Origin: Halobacteriovorax marinus SJ
GTDB taxonomy: Bacteria > Bdellovibrionota > Bacteriovoracia > Bacteriovoracales > Bacteriovoracaceae
Assembly (NCBI RefSeq): GCF_000210915.2
Contig: NC_016620.1
Location: forward strand, 806,001-870,000
Length of the DNA stretch: 64,000 nt
Reading direction: 5' to 3'
Shown: positions 7,475 to 15,680 of the stretch, piece after piece
Numbering within the stretch: the stretch's first letter is position 1
Layout: each line of letters opens with the position of its first letter
Translations under genes and position numbers: made by a program
Notes under the pieces: generated by a model
What the model was told of the DNA's origin: nothing
What the model saw: the letters and a program-made list of their open reading frames with translations, nothing else
Database searches by the model: none

Positions 7475-7999
7475 ATGAGTAAGATAATTTTAAGACATTT
7501 AAAAATTTCAGATGAAGAACAATTTCACAGGGCCAATAATGCACAATGGGGTGACTTTCCCTTTGCTCACTACTGGGAGACATTGGCTGAAAAAGACTTT
7601 TCTAGATACGTTAGAATTTTACCTGAATTTTCAAAAGGTCTTCATCTACCTAAAGGACATGTTCCTTGTACTTTCTTATTTGCCTTCAACGATAAAGGCG
7701 AAATTATAGGTCGCACCTCAATTAGGCATGAACTCACAGAGCATTTGCTTCAAGTTGGCGGACACATTGGATATGGTGTTGTTCCTGAGCATCGCCAAAA
7801 GGGTTACGCGACTAGTATTCTAGAGGAGTCATTAAAGTACATTAGAAGTAACTTAGCAGGAATTGATAGGGCCCTAGTCACTTGTGATGAGGGGAACCTT
7901 GGATCTCAGAGAACTATTGAAAAGAATAATGGTGTGTTAGAGAATATTATCGATACACCCAGTGGAATTAGAAAAATGAGGTATTGGATTTCACTGTAA
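7475..7999 (+). CDS. GNAT-family N-acetyltransferase
   Basis: A 174-aa cytoplasmic protein. The acetyl-CoA-binding motif A is visible in HIGYGVVPEHRQKGYATSIL (residues about 90-109), followed by ALVTCDEGNLGSQRTIEKN, the beta5-alpha4 segment of GNAT enzymes where an Asn precedes the binding helix. It lies 9 bases after the LysR gene and is probably co-transcribed with it. It could acetylate the product or substrate of the divergent bicupin-HDO enzyme, but the substrate cannot be read from the sequence. Confidence 0.85.
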   Translation: MSKIILRHLKISDEEQFHRANNAQWGDFPFAHYWETLAEKDFSRYVRILPEFSKGLHLPKGHVPCTFLFAFNDKGEIIGRTSIRHELTEHLLQVGGHIGYGVVPEHRQKGYATSILEESLKYIRSNLAGIDRALVTCDEGNLGSQRTIEKNNGVLENIIDTPSGIRKMRYWISL

Positions 8000-8227
8000 C
8001 TACTATGATATGCACTGCTGATTACTTCCGATCTATGTAATAATCTTAACTTTTGGACAAGGAATTGAACATGTCCCAAAAGAGAGGCCCTTTCCCTTGG
8101 ACGTGTCTTGATAAAAATAAGATTTTAACTCAATAAATTTACGAATAATTTTCCCTTTCCTATAACTCAGTCATCAAACAAATATAAGTTTTTAAAACTT
8201 AATAACTAACCTTATAGGAGAGGAAAC

Positions 8228-8632
8228 ATGAAAAAATTATTAGCGTTAACTTCAATTTTACTTTCAACTGCTTCATTTGCTTATGTAACTGGAGATAAGA
8301 TTCACTTTCAAAAAGATTCTACTTATGTTTCTGCGGCCTATAGTAAATCTCTATGCTTTGATGGTGAGAACTTTAAAGCAAATATTAGAAAGTGTACAAG
8401 ATGGACAACAAATGATGAGAGAAGATGTACTAGATACGGTGTATTTGCAGCGACTCAACCTCAAGAGTCTACAAGAAAGCGTTGTGCAAGATGGGGTGGA
8501 AGAGATGATAGCAACTGCCTTAAGTGGGAGACTGTAAGATACTTCCAATCTGAAGTTAGAACAGTAAAGTTTTACGGACAAAATGATGATCTTAGAAAAA
8601 CGGAAACGATCGTAATCCCAACTTGTATGTAA
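8228..8632 (+). CDS. Secreted Arg/Cys-rich protein, unknown function
   Basis: A 134-aa protein with a clear Sec signal peptide (MKKLLALTSILLSTASFA, cleavage near residue 18). The mature part is basic and has seven Cys. It contains an internal near-repeat, CTRWTTNDERRCTRYG and later RKRCARWGGRDDSNCLKWE, so C-x-RW modules may have arisen by duplication. It ends ETIVIPTCM. The RBS AGGAG lies 5-9 bases upstream. No family is recognised. The protein at 9606-10124 has a similar C-terminus (EEFRIPKC), so the two may be distant paralogues flanking the HTH gene. Confidence 0.75.
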   Translation: MKKLLALTSILLSTASFAYVTGDKIHFQKDSTYVSAAYSKSLCFDGENFKANIRKCTRWTTNDERRCTRYGVFAATQPQESTRKRCARWGGRDDSNCLKWETVRYFQSEVRTVKFYGQNDDLRKTETIVIPTCM

Positions 8633-8660
8633 GAAGATGAGATTGTTTTAGTGTGAAGTG

Positions 8661-8701
8661 TGAGAGGCGTCCTAGTAAATAGGGCGTCTCGTTCTTTATT
8701 T
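8661..8701 (+). terminator. Rho-independent terminator after the secreted Arg/Cys-rich gene
   Basis: GAGAGGCGTCCTA (8662-8674) pairs with TAGGGCGTCTC (8680-8690) around a 5-base loop with minor irregularity, followed by the T-rich GTTCTTTATTTT. Confidence 0.8.
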
Positions 8702-8806
8702 TAAACAAAGTCTGAGGCTTAAGTGCTTGAAATTGTGACTATTTGTCTCGCGTAAATATTACATATTGGGCCATCTGATAATTGTTTAATGCTATATTTC
8801 GACTCT

Positions 8807-9604
8807 ATGAATTTTGATACTGAAAATAGTGAGAAAACTCTTAGCGATTCTCACACCTGCTCTGACTACTGTGAGCAAATTCGACTAGACCTTGAGTCTT
8901 TTATTTCTAATTTTCCAAATAAGAGTTTTGCAATACGTGTCCTTGCTAAGGAATCTGCTATTAGTGAGAAGACCATCAAGCGTCTCTTAAAGAAAACCAA
9001 TAGACCGACATACGATACGATCTTTGCTCTCTATGCAGTGATTTTGGAAACTGAGGATGAAGAGTTAATTCTCTCTAAGGTTGCTCCATCTTTAAGTAAT
9101 TACTTAAATCAAATGACTGCGAGAAAACTTAAGAAGAAAAAGAATCTGGACTATGACTTCTTAGAAATGCTTAAAAAAGATCCAGTCATCTGTGAGCTCT
9201 TCGTTCAGGCAGCAACCGGTGGTGTTAATGAGAGCGCAATTGGCTATCGCTACGGTCAATACGGCCTAGAGCTCTTAGAGCGCATGAGTGAACTGAAAAT
9301 TTTAAGAGCTGTAGATAAGGGAGTTTATGAACTCTCTCCTCATGCTCCTAGTGTTGAAGGGGAAGTTCTTAAGTTTATTGGACTTCGATTTAGTGAGGTT
9401 TTCTCTAAACCAACAAACTCACAGGAAACAAATAATAACGTCATGTCATTCTATGCAAATTCTCTAAATGAAGAAGGTTATAAAGAATGGCTTCGCATAG
9501 ATACAGAGGCCTTCTATAAAAAGTTAGAAGTTGCAAAGATGAAAGAGTATAAAGGTGCCATGAGGTATTTTACGTTTAACGCTACAGATAGCATGAGCAA
9601 GTAA
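8807..9604 (+). CDS. HTH regulator of a Bdellovibrionota-type family
   Basis: 265 aa from ATG 8807; ATG 8789 is also in frame but overlaps the likely -10 element TATATT (8793-8798). No Shine-Dalgarno is visible before 8807, and the -10 lies 8 bases upstream, so the mRNA may be leaderless. Residues about 40-100 form an Xre-like helix-turn-helix (SAISEKTIKRLLKKTNRPTY). The C-terminal half has a winged-helix-like YGQYGLELLERMSELKIL region and a helical tail containing SFYANSLNEEGYKEW. It sits between two secreted proteins and ends one base before the next start region. A regulator of these envelope proteins is the simplest inference. The exact family is uncertain. Confidence 0.65.
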   Translation: MNFDTENSEKTLSDSHTCSDYCEQIRLDLESFISNFPNKSFAIRVLAKESAISEKTIKRLLKKTNRPTYDTIFALYAVILETEDEELILSKVAPSLSNYLNQMTARKLKKKKNLDYDFLEMLKKDPVICELFVQAATGGVNESAIGYRYGQYGLELLERMSELKILRAVDKGVYELSPHAPSVEGEVLKFIGLRFSEVFSKPTNSQETNNNVMSFYANSLNEEGYKEWLRIDTEAFYKKLEVAKMKEYKGAMRYFTFNATDSMSK

Positions 9605-9605
9605 T

Positions 9606-10124
9606 ATGATGAAGTATTTTATTTTTACATTAAGTTTATTAATAGGTCTTAGCTCATTAGCAAAAGATGGTATTGGTGGAATCATTGGTGGAACGGGGAG
9701 AACCTGGAAAGAGGAGATGAGTAGTAGGCGCAATTATATAGGTTGGCCAGAGATTCATCACGCCACTAATCCAAGATCATATAAAGTTCATGAATTATGT
9801 ATTAAAGATAATGAGACCCTAGCTAGTATTAAGACGCGAAAAGAATATGAGTGGAAGGTGAGTAATTGGAGACTTAAGCGAGAGCTCGTTAGAGAGTATC
9901 GTATGGAAGTGGAGCGTGTCTTCAATAGTAATAAGAACTGCGAAGCATCTTCTTATTATAATTGTCAGATTCAAGGTCAATATGTAGAGAATGTCGTTCA
10001 AGTCCCAATCTATAGAGGGTTTAATGAGAGACAAGATGGTGATAACCGTATCCAATTTCTTCATACTAATGATCCTCAAAGGGTTGAAGAATTTAGAATA
10101 CCTAAATGTAAAAAGATACAATAA
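9606..10124 (+). CDS. Secreted Cys-containing protein, unknown function
   Basis: A 172-aa protein with a Sec signal peptide (MMKYFIFTLSLLIGLSSLA, cleavage near residue 19). The mature N-terminus is glycine-rich (DGIGGIIGGTGRTW) and the rest is highly charged and Arg-rich, with four or five Cys. It starts immediately after the HTH gene (stop at 9604), so the two are coupled. An alternative ATG lies at 9609. The C-terminus (VEEFRIPKC) resembles the end of the 8228-8632 product. No family is recognised. Confidence 0.72.
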   Translation: MMKYFIFTLSLLIGLSSLAKDGIGGIIGGTGRTWKEEMSSRRNYIGWPEIHHATNPRSYKVHELCIKDNETLASIKTRKEYEWKVSNWRLKRELVREYRMEVERVFNSNKNCEASSYYNCQIQGQYVENVVQVPIYRGFNERQDGDNRIQFLHTNDPQRVEEFRIPKCKKIQ

Positions 10125-10184
10125 GAAGAGGATTAGGAATTACTACAGATTTGATGTATTTAGTTTTTAATAAGAGTTTTATCT

Positions 10185-10217
10185 AGAGTGAGGCCATAGA
10201 CCTCACTCTTTTAATTT
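10185..10217. terminator. Terminator between convergent secreted-protein genes
   Basis: A perfect 9-bp stem, AGAGTGAGG (10185-10193) with CCTCACTCT (10201-10209), has a 7-base loop and is followed by TTTAATTT on the plus strand. It ends the 9606-10124 transcript and may also serve the opposite gene. Confidence 0.75.
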
Positions 10218-10232
10218 AAATATTTTTTTGAA

Positions 10233-10592
10233 TTAATCGAGAAGGTTTTCATAATTTACTTTAACGCATTTTTCTACGAACTCGTTTAACTCTCTCTCTG
10301 TAGAGGCGAAACCTTCTTTGTCGGCCCATTCCTTACAGCTCGTTTCAAACTTACTATCTGTACAATCTACCCATGCATCCCACTGGTTTAATTCTTTTGT
10401 ACAAGCGCTACTTTCTTCTTGAGTATCAACTTCATAACACCAGTCTCCCCAGTTCGCATTTCCATTGTTGAGAGCGAATTGGTTGATAACCATTTCTTTA
10501 GTTGTGTAAACTTCAGAGGGAGTTGTACAGTTGAGTGATGCAAGTGTTGAATTCATTGCTAAGAAGATCAGAATTGCACTGATAGATTTCAT
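10233..10592 (-). CDS. Small secreted Cys-rich protein
   Basis: 119 aa from ATG 10592, chosen because it has AAGGA upstream and starts a signal peptide (MKSISAILIFLAMNSTLA); an ATG at 10712 adds 40 residues that overlap the neighbouring gene. The mature protein is acidic and contains six Cys (LNC, DWC, SAC, VDC, TSC, EKC), consistent with three disulfides. Trp-rich spacing (NWGDWCYEV, QWDAWVDC) is notable. No family is recognised. It is the third such small secreted protein in this stretch. Confidence 0.75.
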   Translation of the reverse strand: MKSISAILIFLAMNSTLASLNCTTPSEVYTTKEMVINQFALNNGNANWGDWCYEVDTQEESSACTKELNQWDAWVDCTDSKFETSCKEWADKEGFASTERELNEFVEKCVKVNYENLLD

Positions 10593-10699
10593 AAAAATGT
10601 CCTTTTTAGAGTTTGATGACGAGAATCTACCTGTGCAATTTTGGGAATACGAGATGGGTGTAAAAATTACTGGACCAATTAGTCTTGGGATTAGAAAAA

Positions 10700-11797
10700 C
10701 TAATCCCTCCACCAGAATTCATTAGTAAAGTCATTTGAGAGATTTACAATTTGTCCAATCTTAGGAACGACTAAGTTGACTTCATTATTTTCTGAGAGCT
10801 TGAAAATCTCTTGCATAGGTTCATTCCAAGTGTGCATAGATAGAACAAACATTCCCCAGTGAATAGGGAAGTACTTCTTGGCCCTTAAATCTTTATATGC
10901 TTGAATGGACTGCTTAGGCAGTAAGTGAACCTCTTCCCACTTTTCATTGTATTGACCATTTTCAATAAATGCGACATCAAATGGGCCATACTTATCTCCA
11001 ATATCTTTGAAGTGCGTATCATAGCCGGAGTCTCCACTGAAGTAGATATTATGATTTTCTGACTGAAGAACCCACGAGGCCCAAAGAGTTTTACATCTAT
11101 CCATTAATCCTCGACCTGAGAAGTGTTGTGAAGGAGTGGCAATAAATTTGATACCTTCAAACTCTGCACCTTGCCACCAATCTCTCTCTATGATTTTCTC
11201 TTTAGAGATCCCCCAGCCCTCGAGGTGAGCTCCAACTCCAAGAGGGGTAATGAACTTAATATCTTTTTCTTTAAAGAATTTAATAGATTCCATATCTAAG
11301 TGATCGTAGTGATCATGGGAAATCAAGATATAGTCTACCTTTGGAAGTTCTTCTAATTTTAAAACCGGTGGTTGAAAGCGTTGAACTGCAAAACTCACAG
11401 GGGAAGCGGCCTTTGAAAAGACGGGATCAACTAGAATAATTTTACTATCCATATTGAGAAGAATAGTAGAGTGTCCAAACCAAATGGACTTCAACTCTTT
11501 AGAAGGCTCAAGGAAGCTTGCAAGGTCTGGTTTTATTTCTGGTAATAGCTTCTCTGGTTTTCTATTTGGATGACTTTTGAAGAAGTTGAAGATGCTTCCA
11601 AAAGTAAAATTTCGATCCATCATTTCATCGACAATATTTGGAAGTCTATTTTCAAATTTCTCTTCTTTTAAATTATAATTCTTAGAAGACTTATACTTGT
11701 CTATTCTTTCTTTACTTGGGCTTGTCCCCAGTGCGCTACATCCAACCATGATTGTTCCTAGTCCTAAAAAGCTTAAGATGATTATTGTAAGTTTCAC
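10700..11797 (-). CDS. Metallo-beta-lactamase-fold lipoprotein (RomA / NAPE-PLD-like)
   Basis: 365 aa from a GTG start at 11797 (RBS GAGGAAAG). The N-terminus is a lipoprotein signal with a lipobox ending VGC (Cys20). The catalytic domain has the metal motif ISHDHYDHLD, then TPSQHFSGRG, YFSGDSGYD and a late PIHWGMF His. These are the signatures of the UlaG/RomA/NAPE-PLD branch of beta-lactamase-fold hydrolases, which act on phospholipid-like or lactone substrates. It is probably anchored facing the periplasm. It is divergent from a TetR gene with two operator copies between them, so it is likely part of that repressor's regulon. Confidence 0.85.
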   Translation of the reverse strand: MKLTIIILSFLGLGTIMVGCSALGTSPSKERIDKYKSSKNYNLKEEKFENRLPNIVDEMMDRNFTFGSIFNFFKSHPNRKPEKLLPEIKPDLASFLEPSKELKSIWFGHSTILLNMDSKIILVDPVFSKAASPVSFAVQRFQPPVLKLEELPKVDYILISHDHYDHLDMESIKFFKEKDIKFITPLGVGAHLEGWGISKEKIIERDWWQGAEFEGIKFIATPSQHFSGRGLMDRCKTLWASWVLQSENHNIYFSGDSGYDTHFKDIGDKYGPFDVAFIENGQYNEKWEEVHLLPKQSIQAYKDLRAKKYFPIHWGMFVLSMHTWNEPMQEIFKLSENNEVNLVVPKIGQIVNLSNDFTNEFWWRD

Positions 11798-11834
11798 AGC
11801 TTTCCTCTTGTTTAAAATTATTTAATACGATATG

Positions 11835-11852
11835 GTAAACATATGTGTTTAC
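11835..11852. promoter_or_regulatory. TetR-type operator, copy 1
   Basis: GTAAACA-TATG-TGTTTAC is a perfect 18-bp palindrome located upstream of the lipoprotein gene's GTG, in the divergent promoter region. Confidence 0.7.
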
Positions 11853-11886
11853 TTTATGTCTATTTGAGATCTGGATCAAGTTAAAA

Positions 11887-11904
11887 GTAAACATATGTGT
11901 GTAC
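11887..11904. promoter_or_regulatory. TetR-type operator, copy 2
   Basis: The same 18-bp element recurs with 17 of 18 bases identical (second arm TGTGTAC). It lies 52 bases from copy 1, close to the TetR gene start. Two copies placed one per promoter suggest control of both divergent transcripts. Confidence 0.7.
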
Positions 11905-11939
11905 TTTGATACGAAAGTCATTTAGTTTCAGTAGGTTAT

Positions 11940-12536
11940 ATGGATAGAAAGAAGGTGAAAACAGATCAAATCATTGGTGCGGCCATAGAGGAATTTCTCT
12001 TAAAGGGGATGGATGCAGCTTCCATGCATAATATCGCTGAGCAAGCTGAAGTCTCAAAGAGAACTCTTTATAAGTACTTTCCAAGTAAGGAAGAACTCTA
12101 CGACGCTCTTGTGGATGAGATCTTTAATCGCTTTGAAGACATGAGTCTTGAACTTTATAGCAGTAATGAGTCTGTAGAAGTTCAGATTGAAAAACTTATT
12201 TCTAAGAAGATTGAATTACTCCTTACTGAATCTTTTATAAAAATATCGCGTATTGCTATTGGTGAAATGTTTAAGGGAAGACAAATGTCTGTTGAGCAAA
12301 TGGAGCGAATGACAAAGTCTGAAAGCAATTTCCTACAGTGGATTCAAAAGGCACAACAAGATAAGAAGATACGAAGTGATATTGATAGCGAAATCATTGC
12401 CTCGCAGTTCCACTCAATTCTAAAAGGCCAAATCTATTGGCCGGTTCTCATGGGACTAAAGAGTAAAGAGAGCATTGACCGCGAACATGTAAAGAAGATC
12501 ACAATGAACTTCTTTATGAAAACATTTGTTTTGTAA
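11940..12536 (+). CDS. TetR-family repressor
   Basis: 198 aa. The N-terminal TetR helix-turn-helix is clear (ASMHNIAEQAEVSKRTLYKYF, residues about 27-47, then PSKEELYDALV). The C-terminal ligand-binding domain resembles AefR-like regulators (SQFHSILKGQIYWPVLMG). It starts 35 bases after the second operator copy. The SMR efflux gene follows 22 bases downstream, so the regulator probably controls its own operon with the efflux pump and the divergent lipoprotein. Confidence 0.92.
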   Translation: MDRKKVKTDQIIGAAIEEFLLKGMDAASMHNIAEQAEVSKRTLYKYFPSKEELYDALVDEIFNRFEDMSLELYSSNESVEVQIEKLISKKIELLLTESFIKISRIAIGEMFKGRQMSVEQMERMTKSESNFLQWIQKAQQDKKIRSDIDSEIIASQFHSILKGQIYWPVLMGLKSKESIDREHVKKITMNFFMKTFVL

Positions 12537-12558
12537 TTGGCTTACTCTAGGAGGTAGC

Positions 12559-12882
12559 ATGTCTTGGTTATATTTAGCTCTTGCAATAATTCTTGAAGTT
12601 GCGGGAACGACTTCAATGAAATTTTCGAATGGCTTTACTAAGCTCTTTCCTTCTATTCTAATGTTTGTCTTCTACATCTTATCCTTATCGACATTAACTC
12701 TTGCACTGAAGAAAATTGATATGGGAATGGCCTACGCTGTCTGGGCCGGACTAGGGACTGCTTTAATTTCAATTGTAGGAGTACTCTTCTTTAAGGAGTC
12801 CATTAATATAATGAAAGTGGCCAGCATCCTTTTGATAATTCTAGGAGTTGTAGGACTTAACCTCTCTGGAATGAAGCACTAA
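12559..12882 (+). CDS. SMR-family multidrug efflux protein (EmrE/QacE type)
   Basis: 107 aa from ATG 12559 behind a strong RBS (AGGAGGT). Four transmembrane helices are evident, with the conserved Glu14-type residue in ALAIILEVAGTTSMK and the SMR signature AYAVWAGLGTALI in the third helix. The latter fits the EmrE/QacE drug-proton antiporter branch better than the guanidinium exporter branch represented by the gene at 31490. It is in an operon with the TetR regulator. Confidence 0.9.
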   Translation: MSWLYLALAIILEVAGTTSMKFSNGFTKLFPSILMFVFYILSLSTLTLALKKIDMGMAYAVWAGLGTALISIVGVLFFKESINIMKVASILLIILGVVGLNLSGMKH

Positions 12883-12961
12883 ACCATTATTTTACTTGTA
12901 ACCCACTGTAATCATTTTAGTTTTATGAGTTTGGATAGACACGGGACGTGTTAACCTACTT

Positions 12962-12981
12962 TTGTTTGACTTGTCAAACAA
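12962..12981. promoter_or_regulatory. GTTTGA-N4-TCAAAC palindrome, heme operon
   Basis: TTGTTTGAC-TT-GTCAAACAA is a perfect inverted repeat with 9-bp arms. The core GTTTGA (12964-12969) and TCAAAC (12974-12979) is shared with sites at 17906-17921, 43114-43129 (one mismatch) and 63818-63833. It lies about 50 bases upstream of hmuT, in promoter position. Confidence 0.7.
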
Positions 12982-13032
12982 TGTCTCCTAGAGTTTTAAG
13001 TGAATCTTTACTTAATTCATAAGGGACTCTCT

Positions 13033-13854
13033 ATGAAGCTTCACTTAATTGCACTGCACTTCTTTCTTTTTCTTAGCATGAATACATTCTCGGCAGAGAA
13101 GAGAATTATTGTCTCTGGTGCGGCAGTCGCAGAAGTTGTGAGTCAACTTGGTGAGGCAGCTAATATAATTGCTAGAGATAGAACTTCTGTCGTTGTGGAA
13201 GAGATAGCGCATTTAAAAGACTTGGGAATGCCTTCGCAAATGAATGCTGAGGTTATTATTTCCATGAAGCCAGACCTTTTTCTATATGGCTCTAAAAATA
13301 AAAATGAGAAATTGGTAGGGCAATTAAATGCAGCGGGAATCAAGTCTTATGAAGTTAGGGAAAGTGATTCTGTTAAAAATATTCTAGAGAAAATTGATTC
13401 CGTTTCATCGATTTTAGATATTGATGAAGACAGAGTAAGAAAGCTTAAGAGCGAAGTTGAAAGTAATCTTACTAAGATTTCTAAATTAAATAAAATTAAA
13501 AGTAAGTCAGCTGTTTTTATCTATGCGCGTGGAGCAAACCATATATTTATGGCCGGAAAGAAAACTCCTGCTAACGAAATGATGAACTTAATAGGAATTA
13601 GTAATGCCTTTAATGAGTTCGATGGTTTTAAACCAATCTCTTTAGAAAGTTTGGTTAAGGCCAATCCTGATTATATCATTATGCTAAAGTCTGGAGTGAG
13701 AGGACTTAAGAATATTTGGAATATTCCAGGGTTAAAGCATACTACGGCAGGAAAGAACAAACAGTTAATTGAGACAGACACGTTGCCTTTTCTTGGCTTT
13801 GTGCCAGAGACTCTTCCATTAATAATGTCTTTAAATAAATCTCTGAGTAAATGA
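13033..13854 (+). CDS. hmuT: Heme ABC transporter substrate-binding protein
   Basis: 273 aa from ATG 13033 (AAGGGA upstream); a GTG at 13000 in frame gives a poor signal sequence. An N-terminal Sec signal peptide (LIALHFFLFLSMNTFSAE) is followed by the periplasmic binding fold of the HmuT/cobalamin-binding class III type: RIIVSGAAVAEVVSQLG, ARDRTS, then LGMPSQMNAEVIISMKPDLF and the C-terminal NPDYIIMLKSG and GLK-type segments. It delivers heme to HmuUV. The overlap with hmuU and the following hugZ gene define a heme operon. The GTTTGA palindrome upstream suggests regulation by iron or heme. Confidence 0.88.
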   Translation: MKLHLIALHFFLFLSMNTFSAEKRIIVSGAAVAEVVSQLGEAANIIARDRTSVVVEEIAHLKDLGMPSQMNAEVIISMKPDLFLYGSKNKNEKLVGQLNAAGIKSYEVRESDSVKNILEKIDSVSSILDIDEDRVRKLKSEVESNLTKISKLNKIKSKSAVFIYARGANHIFMAGKKTPANEMMNLIGISNAFNEFDGFKPISLESLVKANPDYIIMLKSGVRGLKNIWNIPGLKHTTAGKNKQLIETDTLPFLGFVPETLPLIMSLNKSLSK

Positions 13855-14912
13855 AAAAAGGTCCTCACAACAGTCTTTCATACGAGATTTACTCTCTTCA
13901 ACAAAGAAGAGAAGGCTTTATAACAAGCCTTTTTATTTTTATTTCTATAGCTTTAATGATAACTGCAACGTTTTGGGGTCCTATAGAAATTCACTTCTTA
14001 GACTTATTCTCAGTTGAGAGTATGGAGTTTGAAATTCTTTCAAATATTAGAATTCCAAGAGTGATCGCTGGATTTTTTATTGGAGGAGCTTTAGCAATTG
14101 TTGGAGCGGTTCTACAAATCATCTTCTCAAATCCTCTAGCTGATTCGGGACTGATTGGTATCTCAGCTGGAAGCATGGTTGCAGTAGTTATTGGGATTGT
14201 AATTGCACCTGTAATACCTGCACTTGATTACCTCTTTACTCAACTTGGAGTATATACTTTGCCTCTGCTTGCTTTTGCTGGCGGGCTATTTTTGGTGAGC
14301 ATTGTTTATAAACTCTCTCTTCATCAAGGAAGAGTTGATGTACGAACAATGTTATTGGCCGGAATTGCGATGAATTCATTGGCCGGAGCGGTAACAGGCC
14401 TTATTATATACATGGCCGATGATACTGAGATTCGCTCTATCACATTTTGGACAATGGGCTCTCTTGCTGGTGTCACTTGGAATGGTGTCATTCCTATTTT
14501 AATTATAATTATAGTTGGAGTCTTCTTTCTCTATCATCTGAGAGAGGATATTCACTGCTATATGGCGGGAGAGAAGCAGGCAATATGTCTTGGTGTAGAT
14601 GTTGAAAAATTAAAAAGAAGAGTTCTCATCATCTCAGCTCTTATCTCAGGAGCTTCAGTTGCGTTAACTGGTATGATTGGATTTGTTGGTCTGGTTGTTC
14701 CACATATTGTCAGGGGACTTTTTGGAGTAAAAGCAAGTGTTGTAATGCTTCTTTCATTTCTAATGGGAGGGAGCTTCTTGGTCTTGGCAGATCTTTTTTC
14801 AAAAACAATTGTTCTTCCCGCGGAACTTCCAATTGGTGTAACCACGAGTTTAATTGGAGCGCCATACTTTATCTTTCTTCTTCAAAGAATTAAAAGAGGC
14901 TCAAATGCTTAG
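13851..14912 (+). CDS. hmuU: Heme ABC transporter permease (FecCD family)
   Basis: 353 aa, overlapping hmuT by 4 bases (ATGA). A cytoplasmic N-terminus is followed by about nine or ten hydrophobic segments. FecCD signatures include RIPRVIAGFFIGGALAIVGA, NPLADSGLIGISAGS and FVGLVVPHIVRGLFG near the C-terminus, where the GLVVPH cytoplasmic loop contacts the ATPase. It forms the inner-membrane channel for heme with HmuV. Confidence 0.93.
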   Translation: MKKGPHNSLSYEIYSLQQRREGFITSLFIFISIALMITATFWGPIEIHFLDLFSVESMEFEILSNIRIPRVIAGFFIGGALAIVGAVLQIIFSNPLADSGLIGISAGSMVAVVIGIVIAPVIPALDYLFTQLGVYTLPLLAFAGGLFLVSIVYKLSLHQGRVDVRTMLLAGIAMNSLAGAVTGLIIYMADDTEIRSITFWTMGSLAGVTWNGVIPILIIIIVGVFFLYHLREDIHCYMAGEKQAICLGVDVEKLKRRVLIISALISGASVALTGMIGFVGLVVPHIVRGLFGVKASVVMLLSFLMGGSFLVLADLFSKTIVLPAELPIGVTTSLIGAPYFIFLLQRIKRGSNA

Positions 14913-15672
14913 GGTCGTTGATCTAAATTTCCATCGAGGAAAGAGAAAAATTATAGATAATGTTAGTCTATCTATAAAAGCGGGTGAGTTTGTTGCTATC
15001 GTCGGCAAGAACGGAGAGGGGAAGTCTACACTAGTGGATCTTCTTGCAGGTATATCAAAAGGACAGCACAAAGAGATTTCTTATAATGACACTCTCATTG
15101 AAGAGATGAGCTTAGAGGAGCTTGGAAGAATAAGGGCCCTCTTGTCTCAAAAAAGTAACTTACAATTTAGTATGACTGTCTATGAGTTTATTCTCTTAGC
15201 AAAGAGATCAAAGTCTTCTCTAAAATCAGATGACTTCACTTACTTAGATTTAATTATTGAAGAATTTGACCTAGAGAAATTTATTGATCGTGAGATCTCT
15301 TCTCTTTCAGGGGGAGAGTTTCAAAGAGTTATTTTGGCAAAGACAGTTTTTCAACTATATCCGTTTTCGAGTGAGAAGAGTGCCTTTCTATTTTTGGACG
15401 AGCCAATGTCTGCGATGGATCTAGAGGTTCAGCAAAAGATGATGAGAATTCTCAAAAGTTTGGTGGCAAAGTATAATCTCAGCATTATTGTCGTTTTACA
15501 TGACTTAAACCAAGTCTCTCACTATTGTGATAGAGTTTTGATTCTTTCACAGGGAAAGATTTGTATTAACGCAGATCCTGATGAGGCATTTACAGTAAGT
15601 AATTTGAAGAAGTTTTTTAATTTAGAAGTAATGATATCTAAGGTTGAAAATAAAAAAGTGATTTTATATTAG
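14905..15672 (+). CDS. hmuV: Heme ABC transporter ATP-binding protein
   Basis: 255 aa from ATG 14905, overlapping hmuU by 8 bases; a longer in-frame start at 14854 lies deep inside hmuU and was rejected. Walker A is GKNGEGKST, the signature is LSGGEFQR, Walker B is FLFLDEPMSAMD, and the H-loop is VVLHDLNQ. The order and the C-terminal length match the HmuV/FhuC group. It energises heme import. Unlike many HmuV genes it carries no extra domain. Confidence 0.93.
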   Translation: MLRVVDLNFHRGKRKIIDNVSLSIKAGEFVAIVGKNGEGKSTLVDLLAGISKGQHKEISYNDTLIEEMSLEELGRIRALLSQKSNLQFSMTVYEFILLAKRSKSSLKSDDFTYLDLIIEEFDLEKFIDREISSLSGGEFQRVILAKTVFQLYPFSSEKSAFLFLDEPMSAMDLEVQQKMMRILKSLVAKYNLSIIVVLHDLNQVSHYCDRVLILSQGKICINADPDEAFTVSNLKKFFNLEVMISKVENKKVILY

Positions 15673-15680
15673 GAGGAAAG

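Noticed and set aside
8050-8140. Inverted repeat CTTTTGGACA/TGTCCCAAAAG and a 21-codon ORF starting MSQKRGPFPW at 8071
   Set aside because: No T-run follows the hairpin, and the peptide has no recognisable relative. It is too short to support as a gene on sequence alone.
12964-12979. Calling the GTTTGA-N4-TCAAAC site an FNR or CRP box
   Set aside because: FNR half-sites (TTGAT-N4-ATCAA) and CRP half-sites (TGTGA-N6-TCACA) have different spacing relative to the TTGA/TCAA core.
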